The position numbers and the translations under genes were made by a program. A stretch of 21,741 nt of DNA from SCRA01 sp035533275 (GTDB taxonomy: Bacteria; Vulcanimicrobiota; Vulcanimicrobiia; Vulcanimicrobiales; SCRA01). Numbering within the stretch: the stretch's first letter is position 1; every line of letters starts with the position of its first letter. The stretch covers positions 1 through 21,741 of the forward strand of contig DATLUD010000043.1 in the NCBI GenBank assembly GCA_035533275.1, written 5' to 3'. Under the pieces are notes generated by a model that searched no databases, was not told where the DNA came from, and saw nothing but the letters and a program-made list of their open reading frames with translations. Below, in pieces: positions 1 through 6,353 of the stretch.

Positions 1-1
1 A

Positions 2-1015
2 CTTGCGCAACAGGCTTTGCGCGAAGCCCAAGCAGCATCGACCAAGGACGTCGCCTTAGAGGCCTCGCTCACGCACGTCCTGGCGGCCGTGGGGATGAAC
101 CTCTGCGACGAAGAGGCGGTGACCCTCGCCTGGCAGACGGCCCAGAGCCTGCGCTGGACGCCGGACTTGCGGCAAAAGGAGTTCCAGACGATGCGGGCGC
201 TGGGCACCGCCGCGGCGCTGGTCGGCGACTGGTTCAACATGGAGCGCTTCCTGCGGCGCGCCATCGCGCTGGCGCCGACTCCGGCGTGGGAGGCATTCGC
301 CCATCTCGAGCTGGCCAGGCTCCTGCGCGCCGGCGACAACCGCTCCTGGTCCGTGGAGCTGGCGATCGCCGACGAGGTGGGCTCCGCCATCGACTGGCAG
401 AGCATCCGCGGCGAGGAGCAGGAGGCGCTGCTGCTCTTCATCGAGCTCTTCGCCCAGGACGACCCCGCCAAGGCCACGCGCTACAGCGCGCTCCTGCACA
501 CGGGCCCCCGGCTCGAGAGCCGCGTCGGCGCCCGCACCGACGCCCGCTCCGAGGCCAAGCAGCAGTTCGCCGAGGGCGTGCTGCTCAAGGCCGACGGCAA
601 TGCCTACCTCGCCGCCAAGTACCTGCGCCGGGCGTGGGAGATCTTCGACCGCATCGGCTACGCCTGGCGCGCCGCGGCGGCCGCCTTTGAGATGCTCGAC
701 ATCTGCGAGCCCGACGAGTCGTACGCCTGGCTCAACCGCGCCAACCGGATCCTCTCGGTGGCTCCGCAGAGCTGGCTCGTCGAGCGGCTCGCCAAGCGCT
801 CGGAGCGCCCCGTCGAGCGCGAGATCCGGCTCAACGCCGGCCCCTCCCGCGTCCGCGAGCTGCTGGCCCAGGGCAAGACCCCGCGCGAGATCTGCCAGAT
901 CCTGGGCCTCAGCCGGCATACCGTCAACAAGCACATCGCCGTCATCAAGCGCTCGTACGGCGCCGCCAGCCTCCACCAGCTCATCGCCGAGTTGGTAGTC
1001 TCGCATACCGCCTGA
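2..1015 (+). CDS. TPR-rich LuxR-type transcriptional regulator, 5'-truncated by window edge
   Basis: The frame is open from the first bases of the window, so the N-terminus lies outside it. The visible ~337 residues align throughout with the C-terminal two thirds of the 518-residue regulator at 1345-2901; both share a TKDVALEA block, a DWQS(I/L)RGEEQEAL block and a NRILSVAP block. The middle part is helical and alanine/leucine-rich, like TPR repeats. The last ~60 residues form a LuxR/GerE-type helix-turn-helix, with GKTPREICQILGLSRHTVN as the recognition unit, followed by KHIAVIKRSYG. Proteins of this build normally act as cytoplasmic DNA-binding regulators whose TPR region senses a ligand or partner. 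There is no receiver domain in the visible part. A TTG at 17 could be read as a start, but homology continues upstream of it. The target genes are unknown. Confidence 0.85.
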   Translation, partial: LAQQALREAQAASTKDVALEASLTHVLAAVGMNLCDEEAVTLAWQTAQSLRWTPDLRQKEFQTMRALGTAAALVGDWFNMERFLRRAIALAPTPAWEAFAHLELARLLRAGDNRSWSVELAIADEVGSAIDWQSIRGEEQEALLLFIELFAQDDPAKATRYSALLHTGPRLESRVGARTDARSEAKQQFAEGVLLKADGNAYLAAKYLRRAWEIFDRIGYAWRAAAAAFEMLDICEPDESYAWLNRANRILSVAPQSWLVERLAKRSERPVEREIRLNAGPSRVRELLAQGKTPREICQILGLSRHTVNKHIAVIKRSYGAASLHQLIAELVVSHTA

Positions 1016-1045
1016 CGATCCTGGAGGTGGGCGCCCCTACCTAAT

Positions 1046-1071
1046 CCGGCTACTATTGGGCTAGTAGCTGG
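1046..1071. terminator. Hairpin downstream of the first LuxR-type gene, possible terminator
   Basis: GCTACTA (1049-1055) and TAGTAGC (1062-1068) form a perfect 7-bp stem around TTGGGC. Two more C-G pairs extend it beyond a G-T wobble. It lies about 30 nt after the stop at 1015. No T-run follows, so intrinsic termination is uncertain; it could also protect the RNA 3' end or bind protein as DNA. Confidence 0.4.
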
Positions 1072-1240
1072 GCGCGCGAGGCCGGCACGGTGACAGCACA
1101 GTGCCATCCTGACGCCCGATGGACGGCATAATCATGCCATGTGCATGTGGGGCCGCGGACTTCACATGCGCCGAAGCGCGCCCGTGAGCACGCCTTAGGG
1201 TAGATCGCCTGCTCGGTATGGCGTGCCGGAGACCCGCCGG

Positions 1241-1256
1241 CTACCCAATTGGGTAG
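1241..1256. promoter_or_regulatory. Perfect 16-bp palindrome (possible protein-binding site)
   Basis: CTACCCAATTGGGTAG is identical to its reverse complement. There is no loop, so it is a DNA dyad rather than a stable RNA hairpin. A related half-site, CTACCTAAT, occurs at 1037-1045. It sits between two LuxR-type regulator genes, so one of them might bind it, but nothing in the sequence proves that. Confidence 0.4.
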
Positions 1257-1320
1257 GCGCCGGAGGCCTGTCGTAGCGTCGTCCCGGAATAAAGTATGGC
1301 ACCTTTGTTCCGCCGAGACC

Positions 1321-1355
1321 AGTCCGCATGGCACCGGTGTGCCATTAAGCGGACT
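1321..1355 (-). terminator. Nested 14-bp hairpin spanning the stop codon of the minus-strand LuxR-type gene
   Basis: Outer arms AGTCCGC (1321-1327) and GCGGACT (1349-1355) pair perfectly. Inner arms ATGGCAC (1328-1334) and GTGCCAT (1339-1345) also pair perfectly around a 4-nt loop. Only a 3-nt bulge separates the two stems. The structure includes the TAA stop of the regulator gene. No T-run follows on the minus strand, so it may be a non-canonical terminator or mRNA end. Confidence 0.45.
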
Positions 1356-2901
1356 GCTGGCGGAAGGCCCCGGTGAGCAACTGGTTCAGGCTTGTCACGC
1401 CGTAGCTGCGCTTGATGATCGCGACGTGCTTGTTGACGGTGTGGCGGCTCAGGCCGAGGGCGTCGCAGATCTCCTTGGTGGTCTTTCCCTGGAGCAGCAG
1501 CTGCAACACGCGGGCCGGCCCGGGATTCAGCTTCACCTCGCCGGTGGACGGCGCGGCGGCACGATTGGCCAGGTGGCCGGCGATCCAGCTCTCTGGGGCC
1601 ACCGAGAGGATCCGGTTGGCGCGCGAGAGCCACCTATAGGCATCAGGCGGATCGCAGACATCGAGCATTGCGAGCGCGGTCTCCGCGGCGCGCCATGCGT
1701 AGCCGATGCGGTCGTAGATCTTCCAGGCGCTCTCGTAGTACGTGCGCGCGAGGTACGCGTCGCCCTCCGCTTTGAGCATCGAACCGAGCGCGAAGTCGCG
1801 ATGGGCGGACAGCCGTGGGTCCCAGCGGTAGCTGTAACGGCTCTCGAGCGGAGCGGCCGTGTGGAGCAGGGTGGCGTACTGCCCCGCCAGCGGCAGGCGC
1901 GCGTGCGAGAAGAGCTGGATGAAGAGCACCAGGGCCTCCTGCTCCTCGCCCCGCAGGGACTGCCAGTCGACGTCGGCGGCCGCCTCGTGGGCAAGGTCGA
2001 GCTCGGCGTCCCAACTCCAGTTGTCGAACTCGCGCAGCAGCCGGGCCAGGTTCAGGTGCGCCAGCGCCTTCCACGCCGCCGACGGCGCCAGCTCCACGGC
2101 CTTGCGCAAGTGGCGGACCACGGCGAGGCGGTCCCCGGTGAGCGCCGCCGCGGTGCCGAGCGCGCGCAGCGTCTGGAACTGCGGGACGCGGACGTCGGCG
2201 GTCCAGCGCAGCTCCTCCGCCTGCCGCCAGGCCAGCTGGAGCGCCTCGGCATCGCACAGCTCGGCCCCGAGCACGGCTAGCACATGCGTGAGCCAGGCCT
2301 CCAGAGCCACGTCCTTCGTCGGCGAGGCCTTGAGGCAACGGAGGGCCTCGACCACCAGTGCCAGCTGGCCGGCGAAGTCATCGCGCCCCGCGCGAAGCCA
2401 CGAGGTGATCATCTTCGCTCGAGCCTGCGCGAGCGGATGGACATCTATGGCAGCAAGGCGCGCATAGACTTCCGCTTCAGCGTGATCGCTGCGCATCCAG
2501 AGCAAGGTCGCCATGTTGAAGCCGGCGTAAGCCTGCAGGCGTGTGGAGCCCATCTCACGCGCGCGGGCGAGCGCGCGCTGAAGCGTCGCCGCGGCGAACT
2601 CGAACTGATCCGTGAAGGCGTAGGCGCGGCCCAGCAGGATCTGGGCCTCGACGTGCTCCTCGGTAAAGTCGGTGATGAAGAGCGAGCCCTCCTTGAGCGC
2701 GGCGACTGCCAGGCCCGGATTGCGGGCCAGCAGGCAACGCCCACGCAGAAGCAGCGCCTGTGCAAAGGCCTCCGTCTGGCCCGAAGCGATCGGCTCGAGC
2801 AGCTCGAGGCAGCGTCCGTGCTCCGCTAGCTGCATGGCCTCGTGCGCCTCGGCGATCGCCAACGTGATATCGTCCTTGGTCACGTACCCGGCAGGCTCCA
2901 A
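1345..2901 (-). CDS. TPR-rich LuxR-type transcriptional regulator (518 aa)
   Basis: The protein is a long helical array of TPR-like repeats (roughly residues 15-420), with pieces such as ALLLRGRCLLARNPGLAVAAL and AQILLGRAYAFTDQFEFAAA. A C-terminal LuxR/GerE helix-turn-helix occupies about residues 455-512 (GKTTKEICDALGLSRHTVNKH). I see no receiver domain and no Walker A motif, so it is neither a standard response regulator nor a MalT/LAL ATPase. It is closely related to the truncated gene at 2-1015, which faces it tail to tail. The start is uncertain. TTG at 2901 gives 518 aa but has no Shine-Dalgarno sequence. GTG at 2883 gives 512 aa and has a GGAG 12 nt upstream. A TATACC-like -10 element lies about 25 nt before the TTG. 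Its regulon is unknown. Confidence 0.85.
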   Translation of the reverse strand: MEPAGYVTKDDITLAIAEAHEAMQLAEHGRCLELLEPIASGQTEAFAQALLLRGRCLLARNPGLAVAALKEGSLFITDFTEEHVEAQILLGRAYAFTDQFEFAAATLQRALARAREMGSTRLQAYAGFNMATLLWMRSDHAEAEVYARLAAIDVHPLAQARAKMITSWLRAGRDDFAGQLALVVEALRCLKASPTKDVALEAWLTHVLAVLGAELCDAEALQLAWRQAEELRWTADVRVPQFQTLRALGTAAALTGDRLAVVRHLRKAVELAPSAAWKALAHLNLARLLREFDNWSWDAELDLAHEAAADVDWQSLRGEEQEALVLFIQLFSHARLPLAGQYATLLHTAAPLESRYSYRWDPRLSAHRDFALGSMLKAEGDAYLARTYYESAWKIYDRIGYAWRAAETALAMLDVCDPPDAYRWLSRANRILSVAPESWIAGHLANRAAAPSTGEVKLNPGPARVLQLLLQGKTTKEICDALGLSRHTVNKHVAIIKRSYGVTSLNQLLTGAFRQQSA

Positions 2902-2964
2902 GCGAGAAGGCGATAGGTATAATTCGTTCGCGCCTCTCGCATGGAGCCCTGTCAGTTCCGGGGC

Positions 2965-3171
2965 CTAATACGGCGGCTGCCCTCCGCCCGACGGCGCCGG
3001 GGTCGAGGAGGCGACTGCGCTGGAGTATGGGGGCTGCCCGCCGCCCGAAGGCATCAACGAGTTTGCAGGCGAGGTGTTCGCGTTTCCGCTGGGGAGGAGG
3101 GCCGCGCCGCCGCCGCCGCATCCGGCGAGGGCGGTGACCGCGAGGAGGAGGGCCGCAAGGCGGAGGGTCAT
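2965..3171 (-). CDS. Small repeat-containing lipoprotein (68 aa)
   Basis: The N-terminus (MTLRLAALLLAVTALAGC) is a textbook lipoprotein signal: Arg4, a hydrophobic core, and the lipobox LAGC with Cys18 as the lipidated residue. The mature part is low-complexity (Gly, Ser, Pro, Ala) and carries the unit PSGGGQPPY twice, 19 residues apart; the second copy is the extreme C-terminus. ATG at 3171 is preferred over an upstream in-frame start at 3195 because AAAGGA lies 7 nt before it and the signal peptide then starts correctly. It is 63 bp upstream of the LuxR-type gene on the same strand and may be co-transcribed with it. No enzymatic domain is present; it is probably a surface or periplasmic anchor peptide of unknown role. 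Confidence 0.7.
   Translation of the reverse strand: MTLRLAALLLAVTALAGCGGGGAALLPSGNANTSPANSLMPSGGGQPPYSSAVASSTPAPSGGGQPPY
2968..3051. repeat. Two 27-bp imperfect direct repeats, 57-bp period, in the lipoprotein gene
   Basis: The copies at 2968-2994 and 3025-3051 share GGCTGCCC and CGCCCGA blocks and encode the duplicated PSGGGQPPY unit. The 57-bp period is a whole number of codons, consistent with an internal in-frame duplication. Confidence 0.6.
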
Positions 3172-3242
3172 GTCGTGTCCTTTCGCTGGTTCCAAGAGTG
3201 CGGGTTGAGAGCAGACTGCCGAAAGGCAGTACCGCTACAGCG

Positions 3243-3272
3243 ATGATAGCCCGCAATGGCACAATTGTGCCA
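3243..3272 (-). promoter_or_regulatory. Putative promoter of the lipoprotein gene overlapped by a 16-bp operator-like palindrome
   Basis: TGGCACAATTGTGCCA (3257-3272) is a perfect palindrome. On the minus strand its GGCACA half sits 17 bp upstream of TATCAT (complement of 3243-3248), a plausible -35/-10 arrangement for the lipoprotein gene at 3171. The -35 match is weak (3 of 6). The same arms TGGCAC-N4-GTGCCA recur at 1329-1344 beyond the other end of the LuxR-type gene. Confidence 0.45.
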
Positions 3273-3321
3273 CCGATTTTGCTTCGACAGACTGCGGCAG
3301 AAGAAGACCCTCCCGTCGGCG

Positions 3322-3351
3322 TTTGCAGAGATACGGAAATACCGTTATGCT
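3322..3351 (+). promoter_or_regulatory. Putative promoter of the toxin-antitoxin pair
   Basis: TTTGCA (3322-3327), an 18-bp spacer and TATGCT (3346-3351) form a moderate sigma-70-like promoter. The -10 box ends only 9 bp before the antitoxin ATG at 3361. The transcript would therefore start at or within a few bases of the start codon, which fits the lack of a Shine-Dalgarno sequence there. Confidence 0.4.
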
Positions 3352-3360
3352 GTAAGCGGC

Positions 3361-3663
3361 ATGGCAAAAGCGCGCAAGAAGGACTACTTGCTCCAAGTCT
3401 CCCCACGGGGCACGATCACGCTTCCCAAGGAGCTCCGCGGTCAGGTCTCACTGCTCGCCGCGGTTCGCCGGGACGACGGTGTCATCGAGCTTCGGCCGCA
3501 GATCGCCATCGACGAGAGCCAAGCGTGGTTCTGGACGCCGAAATGGCAGCGGATGGAGAGGGAGGCGCAAGAGGACGTGGCCGCCGGCCGCGTGGCGGAG
3601 TTTGACGATTTCGACCAGTTCACCGCGCACCTCGAGCACCTCGAGCGCCCCCGCCGCGCGTGA
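3361..3663 (+). CDS. AbrB/MazE-like antitoxin
   Basis: This 100-residue protein begins with a swapped-hairpin AbrB-type DNA-binding domain: residues ~8-48, with VSPRGTITLPKELRGQV as the core loop-strand pattern. An acidic C-terminal tail follows (AWFWTPKWQRMEREAQEDV, then FDDFDQF), typical of the part that wraps around and neutralises a partner toxin. It overlaps the downstream RelE/ParE-like gene by 4 bp (GTGA), the classic order and coupling of a type II toxin-antitoxin operon in which the antitoxin also represses the operon. ATG at 3361 was chosen because the domain begins a few residues later; the extra 35 upstream codons of the open frame do not look like protein. No Shine-Dalgarno sequence is visible. 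Confidence 0.8.
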   Translation: MAKARKKDYLLQVSPRGTITLPKELRGQVSLLAAVRRDDGVIELRPQIAIDESQAWFWTPKWQRMEREAQEDVAAGRVAEFDDFDQFTAHLEHLERPRRA

Positions 3664-4103
3664 GGCAACTCGAGACTCGATCGTTCCGGGCGGACTATCG
3701 GAGGCTCGATGAACGCGAGCGTGGTCTCTTCCGTGAGGCCGTCGCCGCGATGCGTGATGCCTACCAACGCCATCGCGCCACCGAAGCGACGGGCGTGCCG
3801 GCGTGGCCACAGCGACTACGCATCAAACGCGTGAAAGGAGCACCTGGGATCCTCGAGCTGACGTGGTCGTTCTCCGGTCCTGACGGGCGAGCGACGTTCG
3901 AGTACGTCGAGGTTGATGGAGAAATTGCGCTCCGGTGGCGACGCGGTTTACGCCACCGGATTCGTGAGCGTTCCGATCCCGCTGATCTCGATCTTGACGA
4001 CGTCCCCGCGCTGCAAGAACCGCGGCGGGTCGAAGCCGATGCCCACGCCCGAGGGCGTGCCCGTGGCGATGACGTCGCCCGGGTAGAGCGAGACGCCCGC
4101 TGA
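3660..4103 (+). CDS. RelE/ParE-family toxin with altered, over-long C-terminus
   Basis: Residues 1-95 match the RelE/ParE-type toxin fold. There is an N-terminal helical hairpin (SFRADYRRLDERERGLFREAV), then LRIKRVKGAPGILELTWSF, then PDGRATFEYV and LRWRR near residues 75-95. In this family the chain normally ends about ten residues later with a WRRIG-H-IF-type tail. Here similarity stops right after WRR, at about 3944. The frame then runs on for another 52 codons, antisense to the end of the FAH-family gene, whose stop lies at 3948-3950. That tail is Arg/Asp-rich and looks non-native. GTG at 3660 overlaps the antitoxin stop by 4 bp. Without its normal C-terminus the toxin may be weak or inactive. 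Confidence 0.65.
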   Translation: MRQLETRSFRADYRRLDERERGLFREAVAAMRDAYQRHRATEATGVPAWPQRLRIKRVKGAPGILELTWSFSGPDGRATFEYVEVDGEIALRWRRGLRHRIRERSDPADLDLDDVPALQEPRRVEADAHARGRARGDDVARVERDAR

Positions 4104-4823
4104 GATCGTCTCGATCAGCGTCGGGATGTCGAAGATCAGGTCCCGCGTGTTCGCCTCCTGGCGCAACTCGCCGTTGACCCAGCAGCGCAGGTCCAGGTTC
4201 TCCGGGTCGATCTCGTCGGCCGTGACCAGGTACGGCCCCATCGGGCAGAACGTGTCGAACGACTTGCCGAGGAACCACTGCTTGTGGCGGCCCTGCCAAT
4301 CGCGCGCGGTCATGTCGTTGATGATGGTGTAGCCGAAGACGTGGGCGTAGGCCTCCTCGCGGCGTATGCCACGGCCGCCCGTGCCGATCACCACGCCCAG
4401 CTCCGCCTCGTAGTCCACGCGGTCGCTCACGCCCTCGGGGTAGCGAATCGCCTCGCCGTCGGCGATGACCGAGTCGGAGGCCTTGGTGAAGATGATCGGG
4501 ACGGTGGGGACGGCGTCGGGATCTTTGCCGGCGCTGCTGTCGTAGCCGCTGCGGCCGAACTCCCGCACGTGGTCGTGGTAGTTCTTGGCCACGCACATGA
4601 CGTTGCGGTGCGGCCGCGGGATCGGCGCCTCGAGCCTCACCTCCGCCAGCGGTATGCCCTGACCCGTGCGTGCGCCGGCCTCGAGAGGGCGCTTGAGCTC
4701 GTCGTAGCGTCGGATGAGGTCGAGCATGTCGTCGATCCCGGCCAGCGGCCAGACGCGCCCGGCCGCGGGATCCACGATCCCGACGGCGCGCGTACCGGCA
4801 TGACGAAACGTGGCGAGCTTCAT
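3948..4823 (-). CDS. Fumarylacetoacetate hydrolase (FAH) family enzyme
   Basis: This 291-residue protein has the size and motifs of the FAH superfamily, which includes acylpyruvate hydrolases, oxaloacetate decarboxylases and 2-oxo acid hydratases. Landmarks are MCVAKNYHDHVREFG (~76-90), DYEAELGVVIG with probable metal ligands Glu139 and Glu141, NDMTARDWQ with Asp170, GKSFDTFCPMGP (~186-197) and TGTPSGVG (~254-261). All the expected metal-binding acids are present, so it should be an active Mg2+/Mn2+-dependent C-C hydrolase or decarboxylase in the cytoplasm; the exact substrate cannot be read from sequence. The start at 4823 has GGGG a few bases upstream. It lies 71 bp downstream of the hydratase gene on the same strand, suggesting co-transcription. 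Its 3' end runs opposite the over-long tail of the toxin frame. Confidence 0.88.
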   Translation of the reverse strand: MKLATFRHAGTRAVGIVDPAAGRVWPLAGIDDMLDLIRRYDELKRPLEAGARTGQGIPLAEVRLEAPIPRPHRNVMCVAKNYHDHVREFGRSGYDSSAGKDPDAVPTVPIIFTKASDSVIADGEAIRYPEGVSDRVDYEAELGVVIGTGGRGIRREEAYAHVFGYTIINDMTARDWQGRHKQWFLGKSFDTFCPMGPYLVTADEIDPENLDLRCWVNGELRQEANTRDLIFDIPTLIETISAGVSLYPGDVIATGTPSGVGIGFDPPRFLQRGDVVKIEISGIGTLTNPVA

Positions 4824-4894
4824 CGTCCCCCCATACGCAAGACTGGAGCTACATGAGCAAAGTCCCACATTCGTAGCATGGGCCTTGAGCGGGG

Positions 4895-5773
4895 TCAACC
4901 CCGCGAAAATGCCTCGTCCAGTTGCGCACGCGCCGACATGGCAACGTGTCCCTCGCTGGTCCTGGTGCTGAGATCGATGCCCGACTCTCCCGCCTGCGCA
5001 ACGCAGAGCATGTCGCCGGTGTCGAAGATTGGCCGCCGCGCCTGAAAGCGAAACGTGGAGATGCCGCGGCCAGGGAAGTGCTCGCGCACGAGATCGAGGA
5101 GAAGCATCGCCTGAAGAGGTCCGTGAACGACGAGGCCCGGATAGCCTTCTTCTTCGACCGCATAGGGCCGGTCGTAATGAATGCGGTGGGCGTTCGAGGT
5201 TAATGCCGAGAAGCGGAACAGCAAGACGGGATCCGGGTGGATGGCGCGCGTGTGCGCCCCGGCGGGAACCGGCTCGGGTGCGGGTTCTTGCCTCGCCGGC
5301 GCAGGAGCTGTCACGTCGCGATAGACGATGTCCTGTTCCTCCTCGATCGCCAGCCCCTCGACGCCGAAAATCCGGAAACGCACCGTCACGAAGATCAACG
5401 TCCCCGAGCCACCGGATTTGCGCTGGATGGCCGTGATCTCCGCGTGACGCTCCGCGGTCTCGCCGACCCGGAGATCTCGATGCAGCGTCATACGCGCGCC
5501 GGCGAACATCCGGCGCGGAAGCTCGATGGGCGGCATGAATCCGCCGCGCCGCGGGTGACCGTCCGAGCCAAGCTGTGATTGCGGAGCCCAAGACGTGAAA
5601 TACAACCAGTGGGCCAGGGCCGGGAGGCGGCCGCCCGGCGCGAGATCGGCCACCTCTCGGTCGAGCAGCGCGGCCATCTCTGCGACTCGGTGGGGAGAGA
5701 GCATCTCCGTGCGGCGTTCCTGGCGTCCCAGATATTCTGCGAACGGTACCGATACGTCACCTACGTGCGACAT
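4895..5773 (-). CDS. Mesaconyl-C4-CoA hydratase / HTD2-like double-hotdog hydratase
   Basis: This 292-residue protein joins an N-terminal FAS1/MaoC-type hotdog domain (~10-150) to a catalytic C-terminal hotdog (~175-290). The signature FSALTSNAHRIHYDRPYA (188-205), followed by YPGLVVHGPLQAMLL (211-225), is the hydratase motif of the HTD2/mesaconyl-C4-CoA hydratase group; Asn194, His196 and His199 lie in the active-site stretch. Known members reversibly hydrate an enoyl-CoA, such as 3-methylfumaryl-CoA to citramalyl-CoA in the 3-hydroxypropionate bicycle or itaconyl-type esters. ATG at 5773 is chosen because GAGGAG lies 6 nt upstream. It is the first gene of a two-gene minus-strand unit with the FAH-family enzyme and is divergent from DUF3870. 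The true substrate is inferred only from family and context. Confidence 0.8.
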   Translation of the reverse strand: MSHVGDVSVPFAEYLGRQERRTEMLSPHRVAEMAALLDREVADLAPGGRLPALAHWLYFTSWAPQSQLGSDGHPRRGGFMPPIELPRRMFAGARMTLHRDLRVGETAERHAEITAIQRKSGGSGTLIFVTVRFRIFGVEGLAIEEEQDIVYRDVTAPAPARQEPAPEPVPAGAHTRAIHPDPVLLFRFSALTSNAHRIHYDRPYAVEEEGYPGLVVHGPLQAMLLLDLVREHFPGRGISTFRFQARRPIFDTGDMLCVAQAGESGIDLSTRTSEGHVAMSARAQLDEAFSRG

Positions 5774-5970
5774 CGCGAGCTCCTCAACGACCGGCCGACA
5801 TGCGGACCATGGATGCGTGGGCGAGACTTGCTCGTTAGCCGTGCCTTTGTCCTGCGCGCCGCGGCAGGCCCTGATCCGCAACCCGCCGCGGGGTGTGCAG
5901 GGTGATCGCGGCTGTCCGAGGGATTACGCTCCCGCGCATCGGACTAGGCGCGAGAATGGAGGCAAAGCGG

Positions 5971-6333
5971 ATGGATGAAATCTTTCCCTGCAGCACGCTG
6001 TTGATCTCCGGGCACGCTCGAATCCCGCAAGAGTCTCCGGCGAAGGCGCTGTATAATATCCTCTCGATCACGGCGGAGGTCGACATCGCGAGCTCGCGCG
6101 TGCTGAGCGCCGACATCACGCTCGTCACGGAGACCGCGCGGAACTTCGTCCGCGGCAAGATCGTGGGTATGCGGCTGCTGGAGGATTCGGGCGCGATCTT
6201 GAGGGTACTCGAGTTCGGCTACCATGGCGGCGCGAAGAAGGCAGTGTTGGCCGCCGTCGTCGAGTTGCAGCGTAACGCCGCTACGGCGTTGGAGACGGTG
6301 CGGGCGCTTGACAAACCGGCGGCAAAAGACTAG
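5971..6333 (+). CDS. DUF3870 domain protein
   Basis: This 120-residue protein matches the DUF3870 pattern: LLISGHARIPQESPAKALYN near the start, then VDIASSRVLSADITLVTETARNFV, then a GKIVG stretch and the family-typical YHGGAKKA (84-91). It has no signal peptide and no obvious catalytic residues. The family has no established function. In this window it sits beside CoA-ester metabolism genes, so an accessory role there is an inference from location. ATG at 5971 is preferred over ATG at 5956 because GGAGG (5958-5962) lies 8 nt before it. The promoter of the following operon overlaps its stop codon. Confidence 0.8.
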   Translation: MDEIFPCSTLLISGHARIPQESPAKALYNILSITAEVDIASSRVLSADITLVTETARNFVRGKIVGMRLLEDSGAILRVLEFGYHGGAKKAVLAAVVELQRNAATALETVRALDKPAAKD

Positions 6334-6336
6334 AAT
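6308..6336 (+). promoter_or_regulatory. Near-consensus sigma-70 promoter of the CoA-ligase/CoA-transferase operon
   Basis: TTGACA (6308-6313), a spacer of exactly 17 bp, and TAGAAT (6331-6336) form the best promoter in the window: a perfect -35 box and a -10 box with 5 of 6 matches. The -10 box contains the TAG stop of the DUF3870 gene. The predicted start of transcription near 6343 gives a leader of about 155 nt before the SucC-like start codon. Confidence 0.7.
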
Positions 6337-6353
6337 CGTCAGCACTTGAAGAT

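Larger units (their letters stand above)
1016..1344. other. 329-bp gene-free spacer between convergent regulator genes, rich in dyads
   Basis: I find no convincing gene here. The stretch carries a hairpin at 1046-1071, a GGCAT-AATC-ATGCC dyad at 1125-1138, a perfect 16-bp palindrome at 1241-1256, a TGGCAC half-site at 1297-1302, and most of the TGGCAC-CGGT-GTGCCA dyad at 1329-1344. Both flanking genes end into this spacer, so the dyads are not in an obvious promoter position for either. Confidence 0.6.

Noticed and set aside
1249..2280. 343-codon plus-strand frame opposite the LuxR-type gene
   Set aside because: It is an antisense shadow of a clearly conserved protein; its composition is driven by the GC-rich third positions of the real gene.
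3215..3230. ACTGCC-GAAA-GGCAGT hairpin with a GNRA-type loop
   Set aside because: The GAAA loop exists only on the plus strand, where no transcript is expected; on the minus strand the loop is TTTC. It could fold in the lipoprotein leader, but a 6-bp stem alone is weak evidence.
3257..3272. Sigma-54 promoter reading of TGGCAC...TGC
   Set aside because: The GG and GC doublets are 9 bp apart rather than the required 10, and the sequence is better explained as a perfect palindrome.
4824..5591. Extension of the FAH-family frame upstream to 5591
   Set aside because: It overlaps the hydratase gene on the same strand in another frame, has shadow-like composition, and the ATG at 4823 has its own ribosome-binding site.
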